DNA of 64,000 nucleotides. Source: Oscillospiraceae bacterium MB08-C2-2. Lineage in GTDB: Bacteria > Bacillota > Clostridia > Oscillospirales > Ruminococcaceae. Of this stretch, positions 9,518 through 17,631 are shown in pieces. The notes beneath the pieces are model-generated. The model saw only the letters and a list, made by a program, of their open reading frames with translations, searched no databases and had not been told where the DNA came from. The stretch spans positions 1,634,944 through 1,698,943 of the forward strand of contig CP141729.1 of the NCBI GenBank assembly GCA_035621215.1, written 5' to 3'. The position numbers and the translations under genes were made by a program. Every line of letters starts with the position of its first letter. Within the stretch, counting starts at the first letter, position 1.

Positions 9518-9674
9518 CCAGCGGCACCTCACAATCAAGATGCACAACATTTCAATGGCAGATTGACTCCGCTGGAGACAGCTGCCTGAATCTGCGGCTG
9601 CGAAAAAACAGAGTCGATGACTGAGCAGCTCCGATCCCGACTCCCTGTGGCCTGCCATTGGTTTGCAGACCAAT
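9518..9674. other. Structured intergenic region, candidate RNA
   Basis: The 417-base gap between divergent genes holds dense complementarity. CAATGGCAG (9553-9561) pairs with CTGCCATTG (9652-9660) and encloses two hairpins, CAGCTGC/GCGGCTG (9579-9600) and GAGTCG/CGACTC (9611-9642). A competing pairing joins CCAGCGG (9518-9524) to CCGCTGG (9569-9575) and CAATC (9532-9536) to GATTG (9561-9565). ATTGGT/ACCAAT makes another hairpin at 9657-9674. The strand is unclear. It could be a leader for the minus-strand gene or an independent RNA. Confidence 0.35.
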
Positions 9675-9770
9675 ATATTTCAAAGTGTATGCCTTAAGTT
9701 TACTCGATAATTATGAACAATCTGTTATTGCAACACTAATATTTTGGCAATTAAAAACACCATATTGGCC

Positions 9771-9798
9771 TTGAATCCGGTGGATATTTGTATATAAT
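9771..9798 (+). promoter_or_regulatory. Promoter of the acyltransferase-like/membrane gene pair
   Basis: TTGAAT (9771-9776), a 16-base spacer and TATAAT (9793-9798), about 48 bases upstream of the ATG at 9847. Confidence 0.65.
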
Positions 9799-9846
9799 AG
9801 ATATTATGGGGATTTTACCCTGTTTATTTTGGAAGGATGAAACGCA

Positions 9847-11145
9847 ATGGCAGGAAGAACCGATGCACGAAACGTCTGGTATCAGCTGGATAATGCTGCC
9901 CGGATTTTTCCGGCTGTAAGCGATGAGCGCAACACCAATGTATTTCGCCTGACCTGCGAGTTTGTGGATAACGTGGACAAGGTTCTCCTGCAAAAAGCGG
10001 TGGATCAAAGCCTTGTGCATTTCCCTTATTTTCAGGTGGTGCTGCGCCGGGGGCTTTTCTGGTATTATTTGGAGCGCACCACACAGCGGCCCCTGGTCAC
10101 GCTGGAAACTCGCCGCCCCTGCGATGCCCTTTTCTATTCCGGCCAAAAAAATCTGCTTTTTTCGGTGACCTATTACCGCCGCAGAGTTAATTTGGAGGTA
10201 TTCCATGCTATTTCCGACGGCAGCGGTGCCTATCAGTTCCTGCGCACCATTGCCTATAACTATATCAGAGCCACCTACCTGCTGCTCAAGGAGCCTTCCG
10301 CTTTGCCTCCGCTGGATGTAGAAGCCTCCCCGGCCCAACAGGCGGAGGATAGCTTCCAGAAATATTACGATCCCAGTGAAAAGAAAAGCTTTTTCGGGGA
10401 GAAGGCCTATCACATTGGCGGAACCCTCCTGCCCCGTGGCAGTCTGCGTATTATTGAAGGCAGTGTGGATACCAAAGAGGTCTTGGCCCTGGCCAAATCC
10501 AAGGGCGCTACCCTGACAGCCTATACCGCCGCCTTGATTATCTGTGCCATTTATGATGAGCTGATGCCCAAACGGGCGGTGAACCGGCCTATACGCGCCA
10601 CCATCCCGGTGGATTTAAGGGGTCATTTCGGCTCGGCCACCAGCCGCAACTTTTTCACAGTTGTGGAGGTGGGCTATAACTTTCACGGCCAGCCTGCCGA
10701 TTTCGATGCCGTTCTGCAATCGATAGTGGGCCAGATGAAAGCCGCCCTAACTCGGGAAAACTTAGCCCAGCGCTTTAACTACACCATGTCGGTGCAAAAT
10801 AACATTTTTGCCCGGCCTGTTCCACTGGTGCTGAAAAACTTCGTTCTGCGCATGGCTTACAATCAGGGAGAAGCCGGCACCACTTTTGCCATATCCAATC
10901 TGGGAAGGATCACCATGCCGGAGCTTTTCTCCGATTATATCACCGGCTTTGCCACACTGCTGAACCCCACGCCCTTTCACCGGCTCAAGCTGGCTGTCAC
11001 CTCTTATGGAAGCCGCCTGATTTTCAGCTTTTCCACCTCCATTGAAGAAACGCAAGTGCAGAAGAGCTTTTTCCGCCATCTGACAAAGAACGGTTTGCAC
11101 GTTTGTATCACAAGCAACGAGGAGAACCGCAATGAAATACTGTAA
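9847..11145 (+). CDS. Condensation/alcohol-acetyltransferase-like protein
   Basis: A 432-residue protein of the CoA-dependent acyltransferase (condensation-domain) fold. The active-site motif HxxxDG is present as HAISDGSG (His120, Asp124, Gly125). The second half carries the usual shuttle region (TIPVDLRGHFGSATSRN) and the FAISNLGRI strand typical of alcohol acetyltransferase-like proteins in Firmicutes. It probably transfers an acyl group to a hydroxyl or amine; the substrate is unknown. There is no carrier protein or NRPS module nearby. It overlaps the next gene by 14 bases, so the two are translationally coupled and probably work together at the membrane. No signal peptide. Confidence 0.75.
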   Translation: MAGRTDARNVWYQLDNAARIFPAVSDERNTNVFRLTCEFVDNVDKVLLQKAVDQSLVHFPYFQVVLRRGLFWYYLERTTQRPLVTLETRRPCDALFYSGQKNLLFSVTYYRRRVNLEVFHAISDGSGAYQFLRTIAYNYIRATYLLLKEPSALPPLDVEASPAQQAEDSFQKYYDPSEKKSFFGEKAYHIGGTLLPRGSLRIIEGSVDTKEVLALAKSKGATLTAYTAALIICAIYDELMPKRAVNRPIRATIPVDLRGHFGSATSRNFFTVVEVGYNFHGQPADFDAVLQSIVGQMKAALTRENLAQRFNYTMSVQNNIFARPVPLVLKNFVLRMAYNQGEAGTTFAISNLGRITMPELFSDYITGFATLLNPTPFHRLKLAVTSYGSRLIFSFSTSIEETQVQKSFFRHLTKNGLHVCITSNEENRNEIL

Positions 11146-11800
11146 CAAATGCAAGGTGGAAGTGGATGGCATGGTGGAGCGCTGCCCCCTTTGCTATGCG
11201 CCTTTAATCCAGCAGAATAACCAGCCGGAATCCCAGCCTTATCCTGTTTTGGAGGATCTCTCTCAGCGCTACAACATTGCCGTGCGCATTGCTCTGTTGC
11301 TTTCTCTTACAGCAGGCGCTGTCTGCCTGATCATCAACATCATCACCTTCCGCACTGTGTGGTGGTCTTTTATTGTCATCAGCAACATTCTATACATCTG
11401 GGCGGCTGTTTACACCGCCTTCCGCAAGCGGGGGCGAATCGGGGTTAATATTATGACCCAGTTTGTCATTCTATCCCTTTTGCTTATTGCCATTGATCGT
11501 TCCACCGGAAGTGTTAACTGGTCACTGAACTATGTGGTGCCTCTTCTGGCGATAACTGCTTCTTTAAGCAACACCATCATCATTATTTTCAAGCGGATGG
11601 CCTTCCGGGATTTTTTTATTTATTTTTTCATTACCGCTTTGCTGGGCTTTGTCCCTATTATTTTGATGGCCTTCCAGCAGGTTTCAGTGCTGTGGCCCTC
11701 GCTGACCGCCGCCCTCTATTCCGGTATTTCACTGGTAGGGATGTTTATCCTAGCAGATAAAACCACCAAAACTGAGCTGAAAAAGCGCTTTCATATTTAG
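11132..11800 (+). CDS. Zinc-ribbon membrane protein (DUF6320-like)
   Basis: A 222-residue protein with an N-terminal zinc ribbon (CNKCKVEVDGMVERCPLC, two CxxC pairs within the first 22 residues), then about five to six hydrophobic helices from residue 50 to the end. Proteins of this build are often encoded beside alcohol-acetyltransferase-like genes in Clostridia, as here. It may be a membrane partner or anchor for the acyltransferase. Its ATG lies inside the end of the upstream gene. No catalytic motif is seen. The DUF6320 assignment is from memory of the family layout. Confidence 0.7.
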   Translation: MKYCNKCKVEVDGMVERCPLCYAPLIQQNNQPESQPYPVLEDLSQRYNIAVRIALLLSLTAGAVCLIINIITFRTVWWSFIVISNILYIWAAVYTAFRKRGRIGVNIMTQFVILSLLLIAIDRSTGSVNWSLNYVVPLLAITASLSNTIIIIFKRMAFRDFFIYFFITALLGFVPIILMAFQQVSVLWPSLTAALYSGISLVGMFILADKTTKTELKKRFHI

Positions 11801-11821
11801 GGCCCCTGTATAGTACACAAG

Positions 11822-11863
11822 AAAAAGCTCCCTGCCGCATTCTCATGCGGCAGGGAGCTTTTT
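11822..11863. terminator. Bidirectional intrinsic terminator
   Basis: A perfect long hairpin, AGCTCCCTGCCGCAT with its complement, around a 4-base loop, with A-run and T-run on either side. It sits between the convergent membrane gene and asnB. Confidence 0.95.
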
Positions 11864-11876
11864 GAGTGCACAGCGA

Positions 11877-13721
11877 TTAAAGGGCCAGCTGCACCTTGTA
11901 TTCCTTCATCCAGCAGTTGATCTGATAAAAGTAGGCAAAAATCTGGGGGGCATTCATCAGCTGCCCATACCACGGAACGGTAAAGGCCGCCGCATCGCTT
12001 TCCAGCAGCTCCCGCAGCTGTGCGGCGCTGACTAGCTCCAGCAGAGGGGAATTTGGTTCCTCCAGAACCGCTGTCAGCATTTCTTTAACCCGGGCCAGAT
12101 AAGCGGGGTTGTGGGTTTTGGGGTAAGGGCTTTTTTTGCGGTGTATGATTTCATGGGGCAATTCCTTTTCGAAGGCACTGCGCAGAAGGCCCTTTTCCCG
12201 GTCACCTAAGCTTTTCATCTGCCACGGAATATTATAGGCGTATTCTACAATTCTGTGATCGCAGAAGGGTACCCTCACCTCAAGGCCGCTGAACATACTC
12301 ATGCGATCCTTCCGATCCAGGAGGGTTTGCATAAACCAGCGGAAATTCAACATACTGATTTCCCGGATACGGGCATCCTCCCGGCTTTCTCCTGCCAGCT
12401 TGGGGGTTTTCTCCACTGTATCCCGGTAGCGCTCCAGCACATATTCCTCCGGATCAAAGGGCAGCAGCCCCGGGCGAAGCAGACCTGACTTCAAGCGTGT
12501 GTTGCCGCTCCAAGGGAAATCCGCTTTATCCCGCACAGCCGGGTTGCGGTACCATGGGTAGCCGCCGAAAATTTCATCCGCACACTCACCGGAAACCGCT
12601 ACCGTATGCTCTTTTTTGATTGCACGGCAAAAGAGCAGCAGGGAGGAATCCACATCCGCCATACCGGGCAAATCCCGGGCCGAGACTGCCTCACCCAGCG
12701 CCTCTGCCACATCCATATGATCCAGCACAATATTCTGGTGCCGGGAACCGATGAAATTCTGCATAATTTCAATGAAATGGCTGTCGCTGGTCTGCTGAAA
12801 CGCATTGGCTTTGAAGTATTTATCATTCTCAATGTAATCCACACTATAGGTGGTCAGAGGCCCACGGCCCTCTTGCTCGAACAGCTGGGCGGAAACAGCG
12901 GATATGATACTGGAATCCAATCCCCCGGAAAGCAGTGAAGCAATGGGAACATCCGATACCATCTGCCGCCGGATCGAATCGCTGACCAGCCAGTTGATCT
13001 TTTCCCGGGTCTGCTCCAGTGTATCCCGGTGCTCAGCGGCCTCCAGCTTCCAATAGGGCTTTATGTGAAACCCTTCCCGGCTGAAAAAGCCGCAGCAGCC
13101 CGGTTCCAGCTCCAGAATATCACGGAAAGGGGTGTGTCCCGGTGTTCGCCCCGGCCCTATAAGAAAAATCTCCCCAACGCCCTGTGCATCCACGGTAGGG
13201 GTAATGCTGGGGTGAGCCAAAAGAGTTTTGATTTCGGAGCCGAAAATAAGCCCCTGCGGGGTTTGATGATAAAACAGCGGTTTAACACCCATTCGGTCAC
13301 GAGCTAAAAAGAGCTTTTGCTCCCGGCTGCTGTAAACGCCAAAAGCAAAAATTCCATTGAGGCGCGGGAGGCAATCTTCCCCCCATTCGATATAGGCACA
13401 CAGCAAAACCTCGGTATCCGAATGGCCGGTAAAGCGGTGCCCGCGGGCAAGAAGCTCCTGCCGCAGCTCTTCGGTGTTATAAAGCTCACCGTTATAGATC
13501 AGCACATACTGGGTCTCCCCCACAGTTTTGCTCATGGGCTGCCGACCGTTTTCCGGGTCAATAACCGCCAGCCTGCGGTGCAAAAGCGCTGCATGGGTAT
13601 CCAGATACACGCCCGAATCATCCGGCCCCCTGCGGCTCAGTGTTTGGGACATGGCCGTGCAAATTTTCTCCTGCTCTTTCATGGATACACCAAAATCAAT
13701 CCAGCCTGCAATGCCACACAT
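11877..13721 (-). CDS. asnB: Asparagine synthase (glutamine-hydrolysing)
   Basis: A 614-residue class II glutamine amidotransferase. The N-terminal nucleophile Cys2 (MCGIAGW) is followed by the Ntn glutaminase domain (RRGPDDSG, LIYNGELYN), and residues about 230-600 form the synthetase domain with pyrophosphate loop SGGLDS (265-270), GECADEIFGGYPWY and the LEVRVPFCDHRIVEY block. It makes asparagine from aspartate, ATP and glutamine in the cytosol. The ATG at 13721 is preceded by GGGAGGA 10 bases upstream. Homologues also amidate cell-wall precursors or peptides, but the intact layout and length fit AsnB. An unusual array of hairpins lies upstream. Confidence 0.93.
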   Translation of the reverse strand: MCGIAGWIDFGVSMKEQEKICTAMSQTLSRRGPDDSGVYLDTHAALLHRRLAVIDPENGRQPMSKTVGETQYVLIYNGELYNTEELRQELLARGHRFTGHSDTEVLLCAYIEWGEDCLPRLNGIFAFGVYSSREQKLFLARDRMGVKPLFYHQTPQGLIFGSEIKTLLAHPSITPTVDAQGVGEIFLIGPGRTPGHTPFRDILELEPGCCGFFSREGFHIKPYWKLEAAEHRDTLEQTREKINWLVSDSIRRQMVSDVPIASLLSGGLDSSIISAVSAQLFEQEGRGPLTTYSVDYIENDKYFKANAFQQTSDSHFIEIMQNFIGSRHQNIVLDHMDVAEALGEAVSARDLPGMADVDSSLLLFCRAIKKEHTVAVSGECADEIFGGYPWYRNPAVRDKADFPWSGNTRLKSGLLRPGLLPFDPEEYVLERYRDTVEKTPKLAGESREDARIREISMLNFRWFMQTLLDRKDRMSMFSGLEVRVPFCDHRIVEYAYNIPWQMKSLGDREKGLLRSAFEKELPHEIIHRKKSPYPKTHNPAYLARVKEMLTAVLEEPNSPLLELVSAAQLRELLESDAAAFTVPWYGQLMNAPQIFAYFYQINCWMKEYKVQLAL

Positions 13722-13739
13722 ACTTAAGAATCCTCCCTG

Positions 13740-13945
13740 CTACTATAGAGTCGATACAGCTTTTATAGTAGCCAAGCTTGAAAACAAGCACACTTGTTTT
13801 CAAGAACACAGCAGGATGCTGTGTCCTCTCGCTTTTTTAAAGCGGGAGAATGGCATACTAAGAGGCAAAAACTGCGCCTTTGGTGCAAAGCAAGCTTTGC
13901 TTGCTTTTGAAAACGATGGTTTCGTTTTCAAGTTTATTGACTATA
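13740..13945. repeat. Array of consecutive hairpins upstream of asnB
   Basis: At least six head-to-tail inverted repeats in about 205 bases: CTACTATA with its complement around 13740-13772, CTTGAAAACAAG with ACTTGTTTTCAAG, CACAGCA with TGCTGTG, CTCGCTTT with AAAGCGGGAG, AAGCAAGC with GCTTGCTT, and GAAAACGA with TCGTTTTC. No T-box consensus (GGGTGGNACCGCG) is visible on the minus strand. It could be the asnB 5' leader, or a nest of short palindromic repeats. No gene is seen in 13722-14083. Confidence 0.6.
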
Positions 13946-13953
13946 AAACAACG

Positions 13954-13996
13954 CAAAGCGCCCTTGTCATAGTTCAATAACAAGGGCGCCTTTGAC
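13954..13996 (-). terminator. Terminator of the DUF2089/SHOCT operon
   Basis: GCGCCCTTGT (13958-13967) pairs with ACAAGGGCGC (13980-13989). The minus-strand side runs into a T-rich sequence. It lies about 90 bases after the stop of the SHOCT-like gene. Confidence 0.6.
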
Positions 13997-14083
13997 CTTA
14001 TTTTTGCCTTTCTCACTCAGTATATGCGGCAAATAGAAAAAAATTGTCACCGTTTCGGTGTCTCTAGGCTATCCGGGTATGCG

Positions 14084-14521
14084 CTATTCCAGAACAATCT
14101 GGACATGCTCCCCTTTGCTCTCATCGTCCACATCCACCAAAGCATAGGGCAGAGTAATATCCCCCTCGCTGAGAGCGGACATGATTTCATCAATGTCAAT
14201 GGTTTTGAGCATTTCAAGAGCCGCCGCATTTTCCGGAGAGAGCTTTCCGCTCATAGCACCGGCCGCCTGACCCAATTTCAGACCCACCCGCACCAGTGAA
14301 AAGGGCACCTTTACGTTAACCTTGCTTTTGCCGCCCTCTGTTACTTTTATGAGAATTCGCTTGGGGGTTTGCCCCTCGGGCTGTTTGTGCAGCTCCAGCG
14401 CTGTGTTTTCAGTGGATTGGCGTGTGTCCTCGGGAACTGCATCCATAAGGCGCTGTGCCTCCTCCACGGAGATATCCCCATCCCGAAGCATTTCAAGTAT
14501 AACTTTGCGTTCTTCAGCCAT
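14084..14521 (-). CDS. SHOCT-like domain protein
   Basis: A 145-residue cytosolic protein. Its first 30 residues (EERKVILEMLRDGDISVEEAQRLMDAV) match the short helical SHOCT-like module found at the N-terminus of YvlB/LiaX-type proteins. The middle part (RILIKVTEGGKSKVNVKVPFSLV) resembles the first strands that follow this module in those proteins, and the C-terminus is short. It overlaps the upstream DUF2089 gene by 8 bases and carries GGAGG in that gene's end, so the two are co-translated. Such pairs are often tied to envelope-stress regulation. The role here is inferred. Confidence 0.7.
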   Translation of the reverse strand: MAEERKVILEMLRDGDISVEEAQRLMDAVPEDTRQSTENTALELHKQPEGQTPKRILIKVTEGGKSKVNVKVPFSLVRVGLKLGQAAGAMSGKLSPENAAALEMLKTIDIDEIMSALSEGDITLPYALVDVDDESKGEHVQIVLE

Positions 14522-14891
14522 TGCCGTTTCCTCCTTGCAATAAAGTGAGTGCTTCTTCTGTTGTAATCTGACCAGCCTTCAGCTGACCCAAAATCTCAAG
14601 CCGATAGGCGGTTGCACTTTCCCGTTCTTCAAAACCCAAGGCTCCAATTAAAGCATCCAGCCTGTTCCGGGCTGTGGGATAGGAAATCCCCATTTCAGTA
14701 CACACATCCTTAAGGCTGCCACGGCATCGGATAAAGGTTTCAAGAAATATCCGGTGCTCATCCTGAAGCAGTGAAAAGCGATCCAAAGCAAAATTCCCCT
14801 GTACCTCGGTCTGGCAAGCCGGACATTTTAAAACACGTACCTGCATATTGTGGGAGCATGCCGGACAGTTTTTTGGCATATGCCCATTCAT
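14514..14891 (-). CDS. DUF2089 domain protein, putative transcriptional regulator
   Basis: A 125-residue protein with an N-terminal zinc ribbon (CPACSHNMQVRVLKCPAC, two CxxC pairs) and a winged-helix-like segment (FLETFIRCRGSLKDVCTEMGISYPTARNRLDALI), the hallmark of DUF2089. The C-terminal helix (LKAGQITTEEALTLLQGG) echoes the SHOCT-like helix of its partner gene. The frame runs up to 15014, but AGAGGTG 6 to 7 bases before ATG 14891 and the promoter at 14910-14938 show that the extra 41 codons are not translated. It probably binds DNA and may control its own operon through the inverted repeat at 14937-14990. Confidence 0.75.
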   Translation of the reverse strand: MNGHMPKNCPACSHNMQVRVLKCPACQTEVQGNFALDRFSLLQDEHRIFLETFIRCRGSLKDVCTEMGISYPTARNRLDALIGALGFEERESATAYRLEILGQLKAGQITTEEALTLLQGGNGNG

Positions 14892-14909
14892 CCAATCACC
14901 TCTGTCATG

Positions 14910-14938
14910 ATAATAGCATCCAGGATCAAAAAAGTCAA
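14910..14938 (-). promoter_or_regulatory. Promoter of the DUF2089/SHOCT operon
   Basis: Minus strand TTGACT, a 17-base spacer and TATTAT. The -35 touches the large inverted repeat. Confidence 0.75.
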
Positions 14939-14990
14939 TATAAAAATCAATATTATTTATTTTTATATTAATAATATTGATTTTTATATT
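14937..14990. repeat. Perfect 21-bp inverted repeat at the DUF2089 promoter
   Basis: The left arm (14937-14957) and right arm (14970-14990) are exact complements separated by 12 bases. Almost all bases are A or T except one C/G per arm. It starts at the -35 box of the DUF2089 promoter and extends upstream of it. It is a good candidate operator, or a cruciform-forming site. Confidence 0.7.
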
Positions 14991-15199
14991 ATCATTCTCG
15001 TAGTTTACAGCCAAATCTATGGCATTGCCGGGTATAACGCGGCTGTTTTTTATGTTTTGGAGCCGATTACCAATGGACAGCTGACGTTGAATTCCCTAAG
15101 ATTGAATACAGCTCTGCTGCGACATGGCCTTTTCCCCATAAAACAAATCCAACAATATCCAGAATACGCACGCAGTAGTCTGGATGCACAGGCTCATTA

Positions 15200-15935
15200 A
15201 GTCAAAACCTCCGGCTAAGCCGGAGGCTTGAATAAGCCCTAGAAGGGCACAATACAGACAGTACCCCTAAAGGGGTCCCGAAAGATCTGCCATCCGCATT
15301 GCTTTCTCGGGCAACCCCTAAAGGGGTACGTTTTTATGCCTTGGTGTTCTTGCTACCCGTAAACGGGTCAGTGTACTCCTTGAGACTCATCTGATCGGAT
15401 AGCTCATCTTCCTCCAATTGCTTTTTGATATACTCCTGTATCTGCTTTTTATTCCGCCCTACTGTATCCACATAATACCCTCTTGCCCAGAAATGCCTAT
15501 TTCCATATTTGTACTTCAAATTTGCATGACGGTCGAATATCATTAAGCTGCTCTTCCCTTTTAGATACCCCATTATCTGCGATACACTAAACTTTGGTGG
15601 TATACTGATTAGCATATGGATGTGATCTGGGCATGCGTTCGCTTCTATAATTTCTACCCCTTTTTGATCACACAATTTCCTTAGGATAAACCCTATGTCT
15701 GCTTTAATTTCCCGATATATTACTTGTCTCCTGTATTTTGGTGCAAATACTACGTGGTATTGACATCTCCACTTGGTATGTTCTAAACTGTTTATGTCTT
15801 TCATTTAAAGACCTCCTCGATCTTTTAGTTAGGTTGGCAGACCTTAACTTTTAATATATCGGGGAGCTTTTTTCTTGTCCATACCTATAAGGTCTTTCTC
15901 CACCGGCAAAGCCGGTGGTTCTTAAGCAAAACAAA
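15200..15935 (-). mobile_element. IS200-type insertion sequence (IS200/IS605 family, tnpA only)
   Basis: A single transposase gene on the minus strand is flanked by subterminal hairpins: CCTCCGGC/GCCGGAGG at 15208-15226 (right end) and CCACCGGC/GCCGGTGG at 15900-15918 (left end). Extra CCCCTAAAGGGG hairpins lie between 15262 and 15327 inside the right end. No terminal inverted repeats or target duplication are expected, since these elements move as single-stranded DNA. CTTAA-like bases occur at both edges. The exact ends are uncertain by about 10 to 20 bases. No tnpB is present. Confidence 0.75.
15334..15804 (-). CDS. tnpA: IS200/IS605 family Y1 transposase
   Basis: A 156-residue HUH single-strand transposase. 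The metal-binding motif is HIHML (from CPDHIHMLISIPP) and the catalytic tyrosine is in EYIKKQ. The opening block HTKWRCQYHVVFAPKYR is diagnostic of IS200 TnpA. Length is normal and the frame is intact, so the element may be active. GAGGAGG lies 7 bases before the ATG. Confidence 0.95.
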   Translation of the reverse strand: MKDINSLEHTKWRCQYHVVFAPKYRRQVIYREIKADIGFILRKLCDQKGVEIIEANACPDHIHMLISIPPKFSVSQIMGYLKGKSSLMIFDRHANLKYKYGNRHFWARGYYVDTVGRNKKQIQEYIKKQLEEDELSDQMSLKEYTDPFTGSKNTKA

Positions 15936-15937
15936 TC

Positions 15938-15968
15938 GTCCGACCCCATTTAAATTATGGGATCGGAC
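15938..15968. terminator. Hairpin next to the IS element
   Basis: GTCCGA-CCCAT pairs with ATGGGATCGGAC around a short AT loop. There is no clear T-run. It may be a remnant terminator of the gene at 16106. The rest of 15969-16105 shows no gene. Confidence 0.35.
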
Positions 15969-16105
15969 AATTAAATTCCAGCAAACCACAGGTTTCAACA
16001 TTAAGGGGAGTGTAACAACCCGAAGAAAGAAATACCGCAGGGAAGGTCTGGCCGTTTCCCCCGGCGATTTTCCTGCAAGGGATAAAGCCCCAAGCCGTAA
16101 ATAAT

Positions 16106-17572
16106 CTATACAGTTTCCGGCGCCTCTTTTAAAAAGGGAAAGAAGCGGACATCCTCCTTTAGCAAATGCCCAACAATGACCTCATCCAGCAGAAAGGAGA
16201 AAACCGCACCAAAATACAGGCTTTTGGCCTGATACTGCTCTTGAAGGGATTGGATAAACTGCCAAAGACCTCTATGAATTTCTGCATGCTCCTGTGTCTC
16301 CGGGTAACCAAGCTCTGCCAGAATTCGTTCCTCTGCCTCAAAGTGCAGACGAATATGCTCCATCAATTCTTCTAGTGCCTTTGCAGTCTCTGGGCCTTCA
16401 TTGCTGGCCAAGACTGCATCCAGCAATCTATTGCCCCAATAGACCAGCATTTTGTGCTGATCATCGATTACAGCGTTTCCACATTCCCACTGTGCCTTCC
16501 ATTCCAGTCTGGCCTGAACCAGCGGCACCGCTTCCTCCCAGCTAATGGAAGTCACACAGTTTTTGCCCTTGTTCTTGGAGTTAAACAAAGCGTAATCCAC
16601 CCGCCTGAACCAACTTTCTGTGGTTTCGCCCCGCATAAACTCGGTAACCCCAAAGCTGACAGTCACCGGGTGATCAACTTCCGGGTGATCAATGTTTTCA
16701 ATGGCTATTCGCAGCTTTTCCGCAACCCGGGCCGCATCGCTGAGGCGGGTCTGAGGCAAAAGGATTACGAACTCCTCCCCTCCCCATCTGGCCAGAACAT
16801 CCTGCTTTCGAACCAATTGGCTGACCGCCTCAGAAATTCGGATGAGAATCTCATCCCCTATCTGGTGGCCAAAGGTATCGTTTACCTTTTTGAAATCATC
16901 TATATCAAAAAGAACAATGGATAGGGGCTGGTTGTAGAGCCGGCTCCTGTCCGCTTCCTCTAGTATTTTTTGGTTAAAGCTGTATCGATTGAAAATTCCG
17001 GTCAGGTTATCCTTAATAGCAAGATTGCTGAGGATCGCATTCTGTTGGTTCAGCTTATCGGTTAAAAGCTTGAGAGCCTTTTCTGATTTGCGCAGACGAT
17101 TAATCATGTCATTCTTGGTTTTAATCGCTTGGTTCAGCTGCTCTTCAAAGCGTTTTCTCTCGGTTATATCCCGGGTAACGCCTATAATCTCCATGGCGCC
17201 GGTTTCAGCGTTTTCAAGCAGCTTCACGCTGATTTCCACCTGCTTGATAACAGCATGCCTGCAATAAAGCTCATAATCCCCTGTTTTGGTGAGCATGCTT
17301 TCCCGGCGCTCACCTTTCATGTAACGCTCCAAAAGCAGGCGGGATACATTTTGTGCCTTTGCCAGTGAATCCGGCGGCAGGAGCTCTTCAAGAGTCTGCT
17401 GTAAGGTTTCCTGCGCTGTAAAGCCTCTCAGCTTTAACACAGAGGGGCTCACATAAGTAAATTTCAGGGTTGCGATATCAAAATGCCAAATACTCTCCAG
17501 AGCGCTTTCTGCAAGGAGGCGGTATTCACCTTCAAGCTGCTTGAAATGTTCATCCATTGAGTTTTTTGCCAT
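16106..17572 (-). CDS. PAS-GGDEF-hemerythrin protein (probable diguanylate cyclase)
   Basis: A 488-residue soluble signalling protein. A PAS domain (about residues 15-140, ending in the PAC-like ITERKRFEEQL) and a short coiled coil (about 140-185) lead to a GGDEF domain (about 190-340) with the active motif WGGEEF, so it should make cyclic di-GMP from GTP. A C-terminal hemerythrin domain (about 365-480) follows, with DDQHKML, HIRLHFEAEE and the HAEIH iron ligands, suggesting a di-iron oxygen or redox sensor. No RxxD product-inhibition site is obvious. The frame opens with an ATG that overlaps the ribosome site; AGGAG 8 bases before ATG 17572 marks the real start. A perfect palindrome at 17632-17652 lies upstream. 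Confidence 0.9.
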   Translation of the reverse strand: MAKNSMDEHFKQLEGEYRLLAESALESIWHFDIATLKFTYVSPSVLKLRGFTAQETLQQTLEELLPPDSLAKAQNVSRLLLERYMKGERRESMLTKTGDYELYCRHAVIKQVEISVKLLENAETGAMEIIGVTRDITERKRFEEQLNQAIKTKNDMINRLRKSEKALKLLTDKLNQQNAILSNLAIKDNLTGIFNRYSFNQKILEEADRSRLYNQPLSIVLFDIDDFKKVNDTFGHQIGDEILIRISEAVSQLVRKQDVLARWGGEEFVILLPQTRLSDAARVAEKLRIAIENIDHPEVDHPVTVSFGVTEFMRGETTESWFRRVDYALFNSKNKGKNCVTSISWEEAVPLVQARLEWKAQWECGNAVIDDQHKMLVYWGNRLLDAVLASNEGPETAKALEELMEHIRLHFEAEERILAELGYPETQEHAEIHRGLWQFIQSLQEQYQAKSLYFGAVFSFLLDEVIVGHLLKEDVRFFPFLKEAPETV

Positions 17573-17631
17573 GATCACCTCTCCTCGCTTCATGACTGTT
17601 GATTTCCTGCAAAAATACTATGAAATGCTTA

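Noticed and set aside
9482-9673. 63-codon minus-strand ORF
   Set aside because: No ribosome site and no coding character; it lies in the structured intergenic region.
9518-9674. 6S or SRP RNA
   Set aside because: No long single hairpin with a central bubble and no SRP tetraloop motif is visible.
13740-13945. CRISPR array
   Set aside because: The arms differ from hairpin to hairpin, there is no constant repeat with spacers, and no cas genes are near.
13528-13980. Plus-strand ORF over the hairpin array
   Set aside because: It is half antisense to asnB and half hairpin sequence; no ribosome site.
14892-15014. 41-codon extension of the DUF2089 protein
   Set aside because: It overlaps the promoter and the inverted repeat, and encodes only low-complexity Ile/Asn-rich sequence.
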